A DNA stretch of 64,000 bases from Leifsonia sp. TF02-11 (lineage in GTDB: Bacteria; Actinomycetota; Actinomycetes; Actinomycetales; Microbacteriaceae): assembly GCF_017565305.1 (NCBI RefSeq), contig NZ_JAGEKP010000004.1, forward strand, positions 186,001 through 250,000, read 5' to 3'. The notes beneath the pieces are model-generated. The model was not told where the DNA came from. It saw only the letters and a program-made list of their open reading frames with translations, and searched no databases. Position numbers and translations under genes: made by a program. This document shows positions 48,244 to 55,047 of this stretch, one piece after another (the stretch's first letter is position 1; every line of letters begins with the position of its first letter).

Positions 48244-48849
48244 CTACTTCTTGGGGGCGAGCTGCTCGATGATCGCCTGGGCGACGTCGTGCATGGTGAG
48301 GCGGCGGTCCATCGACGCCTTCTGGATCCAGCGGAAGGCGTCCGGCTCGCTGAGGCCCATCTTCTCGTTGAGGAGGCCCTTGGCGCGATCGACGAGCTTG
48401 CGCGTCTCGAAGCGCTGCACCATGTCGGAGACCTCGGCCTCCAGCGCGATGATCTGCTGGTAGCGGGCGAGCGCGATCTCGATCGCCGGAAGGAGGTCGT
48501 TGGGGGTGAAGGGCTTGACCACGTAGGCCAGGGCGCCGGCCTCTGTCGCGCGCTCGACGAGCTCCTTCTGGCTGAACGCGGTCAGCAGCACGACGGGGGC
48601 GATGTGGTTCTTGGAGAGACGCTCGGCCGCCGAGATGCCGTCGAGCTGAGGCATCTTGACGTCCATCACGACCAGGTCGGGCCGCAGCTCGGTGGCGAGC
48701 GCGACGGCGGTCTCACCGTCTCCGGCCTCGCCGACGACCTCGAAACCGTTGTCGCGCAGAGTCTCGACGATGTCGAGCCGGATGAGCGACTCATCCTCTG
48801 CGACGACGACTCGGCGGGGTGCGGTGGGGGTGGTCTCCTGGTCAGTCAC
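48244..48849 (-). CDS. pdtaR: ANTAR-domain response regulator PdtaR
   Basis: Response regulator with RNA-binding output, related to mycobacterial Rv1626, which acts by antitermination. The 201 residues show a receiver domain with acidic pair near 19-20 (VVVAEDES), phospho-acceptor D63 (VVMDVKMPQ) and lysine in AYVVKPFTP, then a coiled helix and an ANTAR domain (KLVDRAKGLLNEKMGLSEPD; AFRWIQKASMDRRLTM). The GTG start lies seven bases after TAGGCT. The kinase partner (PdtaS) is not in the window. Confidence 0.94.
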   Translation of the reverse strand: MTDQETTPTAPRRVVVAEDESLIRLDIVETLRDNGFEVVGEAGDGETAVALATELRPDLVVMDVKMPQLDGISAAERLSKNHIAPVVLLTAFSQKELVERATEAGALAYVVKPFTPNDLLPAIEIALARYQQIIALEAEVSDMVQRFETRKLVDRAKGLLNEKMGLSEPDAFRWIQKASMDRRLTMHDVAQAIIEQLAPKK

Positions 48850-48856
48850 GGGTAAA

Positions 48857-48862
48857 AGCCTA
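48857..48862 (-). promoter_or_regulatory. -10 box of leaderless pdtaR
   Basis: TAGGCT on the minus strand, 7 bases before the GTG at 48849. Confidence 0.5.
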
Positions 48863-48887
48863 CGGTATTCTTCAGGTGTTGTTGTGC

Positions 48888-48970
48888 GCCGCTGTGGCGG
48901 AATGGCAGACGCGGAGCACTCAAAATGCTTTGTCCGGAAGGGCGTGTGGGTTCGAGTCCCACCAGCGGCA
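48888..48970 (+). tRNA. tRNA-Leu (anticodon CAA)
   Basis: 83 nt. Acceptor arms GCCGCTG (48888-48894) and CAGCGGC (48963-48969) pair fully, with discriminator A at 48970. The anticodon loop CTCAAAA sits on a GAGCA/TGCTT stem, giving anticodon CAA at 48921-48923. A long variable arm (TGTCCGGAAGGGCG region) and the T arm GTGGGTTCGAGTCCCAC support a type II leucine tRNA. The 3' CCA is not encoded. TATTCT at 48866-48871 may be its -10 box. It is divergent from pdtaR. Confidence 0.95.
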
Positions 48971-48994
48971 CAACCTCCAGGCGACCCGATCGCG

Positions 48995-49495
48995 CTAGAT
49001 GCGGGCGCCGACCACGGCGTGCGCGAAGCGGCGGACCCGCTCGCCGAGACCCGTGATCTGGTCGTCGACGACGCGATCGGCGTCGAAGCCGACGTAGTGC
49101 GCCGGAGGCGTGCGGCGCACGTTCTCCGTGCACTCGAACGAACCGCAGACGAGTGCTCCGACGGTGTCGCCCTTGCGGCCGGCCTCGCCCGCACGCCGCG
49201 CGGACCAGAAGTAGACGTCGCGGACCAGGTGCACGTCCTGGCACCACCCGCACATCGTCGGCTGGTGCGAGCGCATGGAGGCCTCGGACGCGCGCAGCAC
49301 GATCCCCACCGCGCCGCTCTCCGTCGGGATGACGACGTAGCCGCGCTGCGGGAGGCGCGGGTCGCGCCAGCCGAGGTACTCTCGGCGCGACCAGTCGACC
49401 TCGTGCAGACCGGGCGGAAGCGGAAGCTCCGCAGCGTCGGCGCGCGAGCAGTTCACGAACGACTCGCGGATCTCCTGCGGGGTCAGGCTGTCCAT
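48995..49495 (-). CDS. FBP (EF-G-binding type) zinc-finger domain protein
   Basis: Resembles the C-terminal treble-clef zinc-finger domain found in EF-G-binding proteins such as FusB. The 166 residues start MDSLTPQEIRESFVNCSR and carry cysteines expected to bind zinc in MCGWCQDVHLVRDVYFWSAR and GALVCGSFECTENVR. The ATG at 49495 has AGGAGGTG just before it, which decides the start over longer frames. FusB relatives rescue EF-G from fusidic acid; whether this one does is unknown. Divergent from the thioredoxin gene. Confidence 0.88.
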   Translation of the reverse strand: MDSLTPQEIRESFVNCSRADAAELPLPPGLHEVDWSRREYLGWRDPRLPQRGYVVIPTESGAVGIVLRASEASMRSHQPTMCGWCQDVHLVRDVYFWSARRAGEAGRKGDTVGALVCGSFECTENVRRTPPAHYVGFDADRVVDDQITGLGERVRRFAHAVVGARI

Positions 49496-49555
49496 GGGCA
49501 CCTCCTGCGTCCCATGCTCGCACAGGTGCTTGACCTTGACCCCGGGGGCACGGCT

Positions 49556-49561
49556 TAGCCT
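49556..49561 (+). promoter_or_regulatory. -10 box of leaderless thioredoxin gene
   Basis: TAGCCT, 6 bases before the ATG at 49568. TTGACC occurs twice upstream (49530-49535 and 49536-49541), but at 20 and 14 bp neither spacing is ideal. Confidence 0.5.
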
Positions 49562-49567
49562 CGCGGC

Positions 49568-49894
49568 ATGAGCACACTCGCCAGCGTCACCGACGCCTCC
49601 TTCGCCTCCGACGTCCTCGACGCGGAGGGCACCACCCTCGTCGAGTTCTGGGCGCCCTGGTGCGGCCCGTGCCGCGCGGTCACGCCGATCCTCGAGCGCA
49701 TCGCGGACGAGCACCCCGACCGCATCCGCATCGTGCGGATCAACGCCGACGAGAACCCGAGATCGTCCGCGGAGTATCACGCGCTGTCGCTGCCGATGAT
49801 GAAGGTCTTCCGGAACGGGGAGGTCGTCAAGACGCTCGTGGGCGCCAAGCCCAAGCCCGCCATGGAGTTCGAGCTCGCCGCCTTCCTTGGCTGA
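49568..49894 (+). CDS. trxA: Thioredoxin family protein
   Basis: Small cytoplasmic thiol-disulfide protein. The 108 residues have the active site WAPWCGPCRAV with C32 and C35, and the cis-proline loop reads SLPMMKVF instead of the more usual IPTLxLF, so it is a slightly divergent thioredoxin. DADEN after the second strand is replaced by NADENPRS. No thioredoxin reductase gene is nearby. The ATG is six bases after TAGCCT, so the message is probably leaderless. Confidence 0.92.
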   Translation: MSTLASVTDASFASDVLDAEGTTLVEFWAPWCGPCRAVTPILERIADEHPDRIRIVRINADENPRSSAEYHALSLPMMKVFRNGEVVKTLVGAKPKPAMEFELAAFLG

Positions 49895-49912
49895 CGCCCG
49901 GGTGCGAGCCGT

Positions 49913-50737
49913 TCAGGTGAGGTGGTCGAACGCCCCGCTGACCCAGCCGATGTAGCGCTCGGCCGAACGCAGCACGGCCTCCCGCGCGTCCACGGGCACG
50001 ACGTTGCCGAGGTTGCCGTACATCCGGTCGAACGGCCGGTCGCACACCAGGTCGGCGACGCGGCGCACCACCGCGGCCGACAGCGGGATGTCGTTCGGGA
50101 AGCTGCGCTGGAAGGTCACCCACTTCTGCGACGGCCCGGGGAAGACCGTGTCGCCGCTCAGGACGACGCCGCGGTCCCAGTGCACGACCGCACTGCCGGG
50201 GAAATGACCGCCGATCGTGCGCAGGAGGACGCCTGGCAGCACCTCCTCCTCGCCGCTCCAGGTCTGGATGGCCGGATCCTCCCGCTGCACCCAGTGCCGG
50301 TCCGCCGCGTTCACGAGCACGGGAACGCCGCCGAGCATGCGTGACCAGGACGTCTGGGCCCCGAACATGTGCGGGTGGCTGGTGGCGATCACGGCAGCGC
50401 CGCCGAGGTCCTGCACGGCCGCTGCCGCCGCCTCGTCGGCGTACCCGGTGGGATCCCAGAGCAGATTGCCGTCGGGGGTGCACAGCAGTATTGCCCGCTG
50501 GCCGATGCCGACCTTCGGCTCGCTGCTGAGCCCGTAGAGGTCGGGCTCGAGCTGCGTGACGACGACGCGCTCGCCCTCCCGCTGCAGGCGTTGCAGGGTC
50601 GTCCACTGCTGCCCGGCCGGCGGGACGTACTGACGCTCGTCCTCGCAGATCGGGCAGGACGGCGGGGGTTCTTCGCCCGTCGCCGTCGCGATCGGTGTCG
50701 TCTCCACGGCGCACGTCGCGCACAACCAGTCGGCCAT
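49913..50737 (-). CDS. MBL-fold protein with N-terminal zinc ribbon
   Basis: Metallo-beta-lactamase-fold protein of unknown substrate. The N-terminus carries a possible zinc ribbon, CATC at 6-9 and CPIC at 28-31. The MBL core keeps ATSHPHMFG, GGHFPGSAVVHW and VVLSGDTVFPG, but the canonical His-x-His-x-Asp-His is reduced to His-Pro-His-Met-Phe-Gly, so metal binding may be altered. 274 residues from the ATG at 50737, which lies seven bases after TAGCGT; an in-frame GTG nine bases earlier has a GGAGGG site and is an alternative. Divergent from an alpha/beta hydrolase gene. Confidence 0.85.
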   Translation of the reverse strand: MADWLCATCAVETTPIATATGEEPPPSCPICEDERQYVPPAGQQWTTLQRLQREGERVVVTQLEPDLYGLSSEPKVGIGQRAILLCTPDGNLLWDPTGYADEAAAAAVQDLGGAAVIATSHPHMFGAQTSWSRMLGGVPVLVNAADRHWVQREDPAIQTWSGEEEVLPGVLLRTIGGHFPGSAVVHWDRGVVLSGDTVFPGPSQKWVTFQRSFPNDIPLSAAVVRRVADLVCDRPFDRMYGNLGNVVPVDAREAVLRSAERYIGWVSGAFDHLT

Positions 50738-50744
50738 GCGCGTC

Positions 50745-50750
50745 ACGCTA
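50745..50750 (-). promoter_or_regulatory. -10 box of leaderless MBL-fold gene
   Basis: TAGCGT on the minus strand, 7 bases before the ATG at 50737. It faces the -10 box of the divergent hydrolase gene 40 bp away. Confidence 0.4.
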
Positions 50751-50789
50751 CCCTCCGTCGGTGTCTAGCCGCACGGCCTCCCGGAGCAT

Positions 50790-50795
50790 TACGGT
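50790..50795 (+). promoter_or_regulatory. -10 box of leaderless alpha/beta hydrolase gene
   Basis: TACGGT, 7 bases before the ATG at 50803. Confidence 0.4.
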
Positions 50796-50802
50796 GTGGG
50801 CC

Positions 50803-51603
50803 ATGGCGAATCAACCCGTGCTCTTCATCCACGGCCTCTGGCTCCACGCCAGCAGCTGGCAGCCCTGGATCGACCTCTTCACGGCGGAGGGCTACGCTCC
50901 CGTCGCTCCCCTGTGGCCCGGCGAGAAGGACACCGTGGCCGACACCAGAGCGCACCCGGACGACGTCGCGAACGTCGGGATCGACGAGGTGACCGCGCAC
51001 TTCGCGGAGATCATCGAGGCGATGGACACGCCTCCGGTGATCATCGGGCACTCGTTCGGCGGCCTCGTCACCGAGAAGCTGATCGGGCAGGGCTACGGGA
51101 ACGCGGGTGTCGCGATCGACCCCGCCCAGATCAAGGGTGTGCTGCCGCTGCCGTTCCGTCAGTTGAAGTCGTCGTTCCCGGTGCTCGGCAATCCGGCCAA
51201 CATCCACAAGCCGATCGCGTTGACCCTGGAGCAGTTCACGTTCGGTTTCGCGAACCAGCTGCCAGAAGACGAGGCGAAGGAGCTGTTCGACCGCTGGACC
51301 GTCCCGTCGACCGTGCGGCCGATCTTCCAGGCGGCCGCGGCCAACTTCAGCGTGCACTCGCAGGCCGCCGTGGACACGAAGAACGAGGACCGCGGACCGC
51401 TGCTCCTCATCGCGGGCGGCGAGGACAACACGGTCCCGGAGGTCACGACCGACGCCACGCTCAAGCTCTACCGCGACTCGAACGCGGTGACGGAGCTGAT
51501 CACGTTCAAGGATCGCGGGCACTCGCTCGTCATCGACCACGGCTGGCGCGACGTCGCGACCGAGGTCCTGGTGTGGCTCGGGCAGCAGGGACTCCAGGAC
51601 TGA
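50803..51603 (+). CDS. Alpha/beta hydrolase
   Basis: Soluble serine hydrolase of 266 residues. Seen: oxyanion region VLFIHGLWLHASSW near 6-19, nucleophile elbow IGHSFGG with S84, a late acid in IAGGEDNTVPE and the catalytic His in DRGHSLVIDHGW. The substrate is unknown; the fold resembles haloperoxidase or lipase-like hydrolases. ATG at 50803 is supported by TACGGT seven bases upstream; a GTG at 50794 with GGAG before it is an alternative. Shares a 65-bp divergent region with the MBL-fold gene. Confidence 0.9.
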   Translation: MANQPVLFIHGLWLHASSWQPWIDLFTAEGYAPVAPLWPGEKDTVADTRAHPDDVANVGIDEVTAHFAEIIEAMDTPPVIIGHSFGGLVTEKLIGQGYGNAGVAIDPAQIKGVLPLPFRQLKSSFPVLGNPANIHKPIALTLEQFTFGFANQLPEDEAKELFDRWTVPSTVRPIFQAAAANFSVHSQAAVDTKNEDRGPLLLIAGGEDNTVPEVTTDATLKLYRDSNAVTELITFKDRGHSLVIDHGWRDVATEVLVWLGQQGLQD

Positions 51604-51661
51604 CCGGCACCGGAGCGCCCGGACGGGGAATACCGGGCGCCGGCGACACCTTGCCTCCATC

Positions 51662-52681
51662 GTGAAACGCATCGGCTTCCTCAGCTTCGGCCACTACCAG
51701 GCCGTCCCCGGTTCGGTCGTCCGGACGGCCGGCGACGCCCTCCTGCAGACGGTGGAGCTCGCCGTCGCGGCCGAGGAGGTGGGAGCGGACGGCGCGTACG
51801 TGCGCGTGCACCACTTCGCGCCGCAGCTGGCGTCTCCGTTCCCGCTCCTGGCAGCGATCGGCGCGCGCACGTCGCGGATCGAGATCGGCACCGGCGTCAT
51901 CGACATGCGGTACCAGAATCCGCTGTACACCGCAGAGGAGGCCGCGTCGGCCGACCTGATCAGCGGAGAGCGCCTCCAGCTCGGCGTGAGCCGTGGGTCG
52001 CCCGAGACCGCGCTCGCCGGGTACGAGTCGTTCGGGTACGTGCCGGGCGAGGGCGAGTCGGACGCCGATCTCGCGCGCCGTCACACCGCGATCTTCCGGG
52101 CTGCGATCGCGGGCGAGGCCATGGCGAACGCCGACCCGCGCATGACCGGGAGCTCCGGAGGCCTGTCCATCCAACCGCTGTCCCCCACGCTGCCCGACCG
52201 GATCTGGTGGGGCGCCGGCACGCGCGCGACCGCGGAGTGGACGGCCGAGCAGGGCATGAACCTGATGTCGTCGACGCTGCTCACCGAGGACACCGGCGTC
52301 CCGTTCGACCAGCTGCAGGCGGAGCAGATCCAGCGCTTCCGCGACACCTGGGCCGAGATGGGCTGGGAGCGCGAGCCCCGGGTGAGCGTGAGCCGCAGCA
52401 TCATCCCGATCACCGACGAGGCCTCGTACCGGTACTTCGGCGCCCGCGCACAGGTGGAGGGCCGCGACCAGGTCGGCCACTTCGACGGCGGCCTCGCCCG
52501 CTTCGGCCGCTCCTACATCGGCGAGCCGGAGAAGCTCGTCGCCGAGCTGGCCGCCGACGAAGCACTCCGGATGGCGGACACCGTGCTCGTGACGGTGCCG
52601 AACCAGCTCGGCGTCAAGTTCAACGCACGCCTGCTGGAGGGCGTCGTCGCGGTCGGGCGGGAGCTCGGCTGGCGGGACTGA
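51662..52681 (+). CDS. LLM class flavin-dependent oxidoreductase
   Basis: Bacterial luciferase-like monooxygenase using reduced flavin. The 339 residues start RIGFLSFGHYQAVPGS and show the TIM-barrel marks VHHFAPQLASPFPLLAAIGA, RIEIGTGVIDMRYQNPLY and LGVSRGSPETALAGYESFG. The substrate is unknown; close groups are often annotated as alkanal monooxygenase-like. GTG start at 51662 without a clear ribosome binding site. It lies 58 bp after the hydrolase gene on the same strand, but an operon is not certain. Confidence 0.9.
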   Translation: MKRIGFLSFGHYQAVPGSVVRTAGDALLQTVELAVAAEEVGADGAYVRVHHFAPQLASPFPLLAAIGARTSRIEIGTGVIDMRYQNPLYTAEEAASADLISGERLQLGVSRGSPETALAGYESFGYVPGEGESDADLARRHTAIFRAAIAGEAMANADPRMTGSSGGLSIQPLSPTLPDRIWWGAGTRATAEWTAEQGMNLMSSTLLTEDTGVPFDQLQAEQIQRFRDTWAEMGWEREPRVSVSRSIIPITDEASYRYFGARAQVEGRDQVGHFDGGLARFGRSYIGEPEKLVAELAADEALRMADTVLVTVPNQLGVKFNARLLEGVVAVGRELGWRD

Positions 52682-52808
52682 GCAGCCGTGTACCCCGAAC
52701 GCGGCTCTGTCCCCCACCGCTGGATATGAGAATATTGCTTCGCGGTACACCCGAATTCCGCAGCACAGGCCGTGACGAAACCGTCCGGTCCCATGGAAGG
52801 GGTGTGCT

Positions 52809-53747
52809 TTGCGAATTCGACGATCGGGTACGGGGATCCTCGCGGCCGGGATGGCGCTTCTGTTCGGGGTCGCCGGTCTCGCCGCGACAGCAGCTCCGGC
52901 GAGCGCTGTGACCCTCACCGGAGGCTCCACGCCCTCTGCCATCACCGGGATGTGGGCCTGGGGCAATCCCATCGACCCGGCTGTCGACGCCCGCGGCGAC
53001 GGCCAGCCGGCGTTCGAGCCGAAAGCGCTGGCCGCGTTCGCGTCGGCCCACAAGCTGCGCACGGTCTACCTCTCGGTGCCGTGGGCCGCCGACCAGGGGC
53101 CGTTCTCGCCGTGGCTGCGCTCGGCCGTCAAGGCCCTGCACGGCGCGGGCGTCACGACCGTCGCCGCACTCGGGGGCGATCCCGCGTGGTCGCAGCAGCC
53201 CGACCTCGCCGCCACCTGGACCACTGCGGCCCTGAAAGCCGCGCCGTTCGACGCGATCCAGTTCGACGTCGAGCCCTGGGTGGGCGCGACCGACGACCAG
53301 CTTCCGGGCATCGTCGCCCAGCTCGCCACGATGTACGACACGGCGGCGACCGCGGCCGGCTCCGTCCCCGTCGGCGCCGACCTGCCGTGGTGGCTCGCGG
53401 CCAAGCCCGCAGGCGACGACTCGACGCTTTTCGACACGCTGCTCCCCCACCTGCGCTCCGTCGCGATCGTCGCGTTCTCCGACCACGCGGCCGGCGACGA
53501 CGGCATCATCGCTCTCGCCCGGCCCGCCGCGACCGCGGCGGCCACGGCACGCGTGCCGTTCAGCATCGGAGTGGAGACCGACGACCCCCAGGTCGCCGGC
53601 GGGCCCGGCGCCACCTTCGGCGACGACACCGCCGCGGCGCTCGAGGCGCAGACCGCGCTGGTGCGCTCCGCGTTCAGCGGCTTCGCGGGCTACAAAGGCG
53701 TCACCGTCGAGCACCTGCTGTCGTGGCAGGCGCTCATCGCGCGCTGA
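52809..53747 (+). CDS. Secreted GH18-like protein of unknown function
   Basis: Exported protein: TTG start after GGAAGGGG, then signal peptide MRIRRSGTG with hydrophobic core ILAAGMALLFGVAGLAATAA and a cleavage site after ASA (residue 33). The mature part, about 279 residues, looks like a TIM barrel of alternating strands and helices. Residues 148-155 read DAIQFDVE, close to the GH18 catalytic pattern D-G-x-D-x-D-x-E with the final Asp and Glu kept. It may therefore be a glycosidase, but I do not recognise the family. An AT-rich GGATATGAGAATATTGC upstream (about 52721-52737) may be its promoter. Confidence 0.75.
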   Translation: MRIRRSGTGILAAGMALLFGVAGLAATAAPASAVTLTGGSTPSAITGMWAWGNPIDPAVDARGDGQPAFEPKALAAFASAHKLRTVYLSVPWAADQGPFSPWLRSAVKALHGAGVTTVAALGGDPAWSQQPDLAATWTTAALKAAPFDAIQFDVEPWVGATDDQLPGIVAQLATMYDTAATAAGSVPVGADLPWWLAAKPAGDDSTLFDTLLPHLRSVAIVAFSDHAAGDDGIIALARPAATAAATARVPFSIGVETDDPQVAGGPGATFGDDTAAALEAQTALVRSAFSGFAGYKGVTVEHLLSWQALIAR

Positions 53748-53754
53748 GCCGCGG

Positions 53755-54219
53755 TCAGTCTGTCGCGTCGGCGGCGGCGTACAGCGCGGCGATGTCGAGC
53801 TTGCCCATGGTCAACATGGCCGCGTTCGCCCGCGCCGCACGTGCGCGATCGGGGTCCTGCTGGAGTTCGAGAAGCGCGCGCGGCACGACCTGCCAACTCA
53901 AGCCCCAGCGGTCTTTGCACCACCCGCACGGGCCCGGCTCTCCGCCATCGGAGATGAGACCGTCCCAGAGCCGGTCGACCTCCGCCTGGTCCTCGCACAG
54001 CACCATGATCGAGGCCGCCTCCGTGAAGCTGTAGAGCGGGCCGCCGTCGAGCGCGAGGTATTCGATCCCACCGAGCTCGAACGTCACGAGCACCGTCGCG
54101 CCGTCCTCACCCAGTCGCTCGACGCTGAGGATGCGGGAGTCGGGCACCAGCGAGACGTAATGATTCGCCGCAGCTTCGGCCTGGCCGTCGTACCAGAGGA
54201 ATGTCCTGACCTTCTGCAT
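53755..54219 (-). CDS. VOC family (PhnB-like) protein
   Basis: Glyoxalase/PhnB-type VOC protein of 154 residues; function unknown, possibly a metal- or small-molecule-binding enzyme. Family marks: KVRTFLWYDGQAEAAANHYV, SFTEAASIMVLCEDQAEVDR, and CGWCKDRWGLSWQVVPRAL. The ATG at 54219 is chosen because TACCAT (54232-54227) lies seven bases upstream; the in-frame ATG at 54228 lies within that box. It is divergent from the SGNH hydrolase gene with only 36 bp between the starts. Confidence 0.86.
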   Translation of the reverse strand: MQKVRTFLWYDGQAEAAANHYVSLVPDSRILSVERLGEDGATVLVTFELGGIEYLALDGGPLYSFTEAASIMVLCEDQAEVDRLWDGLISDGGEPGPCGWCKDRWGLSWQVVPRALLELQQDPDRARAARANAAMLTMGKLDIAALYAAADATD

Positions 54220-54226
54220 GCCGGTC

Positions 54227-54232
54227 ATGGTA
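54227..54232 (-). promoter_or_regulatory. -10 box of leaderless VOC gene
   Basis: TACCAT on the minus strand, 7 bases before the ATG at 54219. Confidence 0.4.
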
Positions 54233-54243
54233 CGCGGCGGCGG

Positions 54244-54249
54244 TAGCGT
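54244..54249 (+). promoter_or_regulatory. -10 box of leaderless SGNH hydrolase gene
   Basis: TAGCGT, 6 bases before the ATG at 54256, and only 11 bp from the opposing -10 box of the VOC gene. Confidence 0.4.
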
Positions 54250-54255
54250 AGCGGG

Positions 54256-55035
54256 ATGGTGTTCACGAGTTTCATCGCCATCGGCGACAGCTTCACCGAG
54301 GGCGTCGGCGACGACCTCCCCGACGGCCGGCAGCGCGGCTGGGCCGACTTCGTGGCCCTGGGGCTCGCACAGGCCGCCACGGAGCCCGTCCGCTACGCGA
54401 ACCTCGCGATCCGCGGCCGCAAGCTGGCGCCGATCCTCACCGAGCAGCTCGATCCGGCCATCGCCCAGCACCCGCAGCTGATCAGCCTCAACGGCGGAGG
54501 GAACGACATCATGCGCCCGCGCGTGACCATCGAATCGGTGGCCCGCCAGCTGATCGACGCGGCCGACCGGGTGGTGGCCTCCGGAAGCAGGATGCTGCTG
54601 CTCAGCGGCGCGAATCCCAGCAGGCACCTGCCGATGGGCGGACTGCTGCGCAAGCGCGGCGACGAGCTCGCGGTCGCCGTGCGCGACCTGCTGCCGCGCG
54701 ACGGAGTGCTCTTCGTCGACAACTGGGCGGACGAGTCGCTGGAGGACCTCCGCTACTGGTCGGCCGACCGCCTGCACCTGAACGCCCTCGGCCACGCGCG
54801 CGTCGCGAGCAACGTGCTGACGGCGCTCGACGTGCCGGTCCCCGCCGAGTGGGGTGTCGACGATGTGGAGGCCGCCCCGGGCGGCGAGGCCTCCCGCCGC
54901 ACCGCGGACTACTACCGACGCTACGTGCTCCCGTGGATCGGCCGCCGGCTCACCGGCCGGTCGTCCGGCGACGGCCGCACGGCCAAGATCGCCGAGCTCA
55001 CGATCGTCGACCCCGCCTCCGCACAGCCGCTCTGA
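54256..55035 (+). CDS. SGNH/GDSL hydrolase
   Basis: Serine esterase or lipase of the GDSL type. The 259 residues show block I AIGDSFTEGVG with S12, the glycine block ANLAIRGRK, block III NGGGNDIMRP with N83, and block V SADRLHLNALGH with D171 and H174. No signal peptide is visible, so it is probably cytoplasmic. The C-terminal 70 residues form an extra helical part. Substrate unknown. Divergent from the VOC gene; ends 12 bp from the convergent phosphoketolase gene. Confidence 0.93.
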   Translation: MVFTSFIAIGDSFTEGVGDDLPDGRQRGWADFVALGLAQAATEPVRYANLAIRGRKLAPILTEQLDPAIAQHPQLISLNGGGNDIMRPRVTIESVARQLIDAADRVVASGSRMLLLSGANPSRHLPMGGLLRKRGDELAVAVRDLLPRDGVLFVDNWADESLEDLRYWSADRLHLNALGHARVASNVLTALDVPVPAEWGVDDVEAAPGGEASRRTADYYRRYVLPWIGRRLTGRSSGDGRTAKIAELTIVDPASAQPL

Positions 55036-55047
55036 GGCCGCGGGCCG

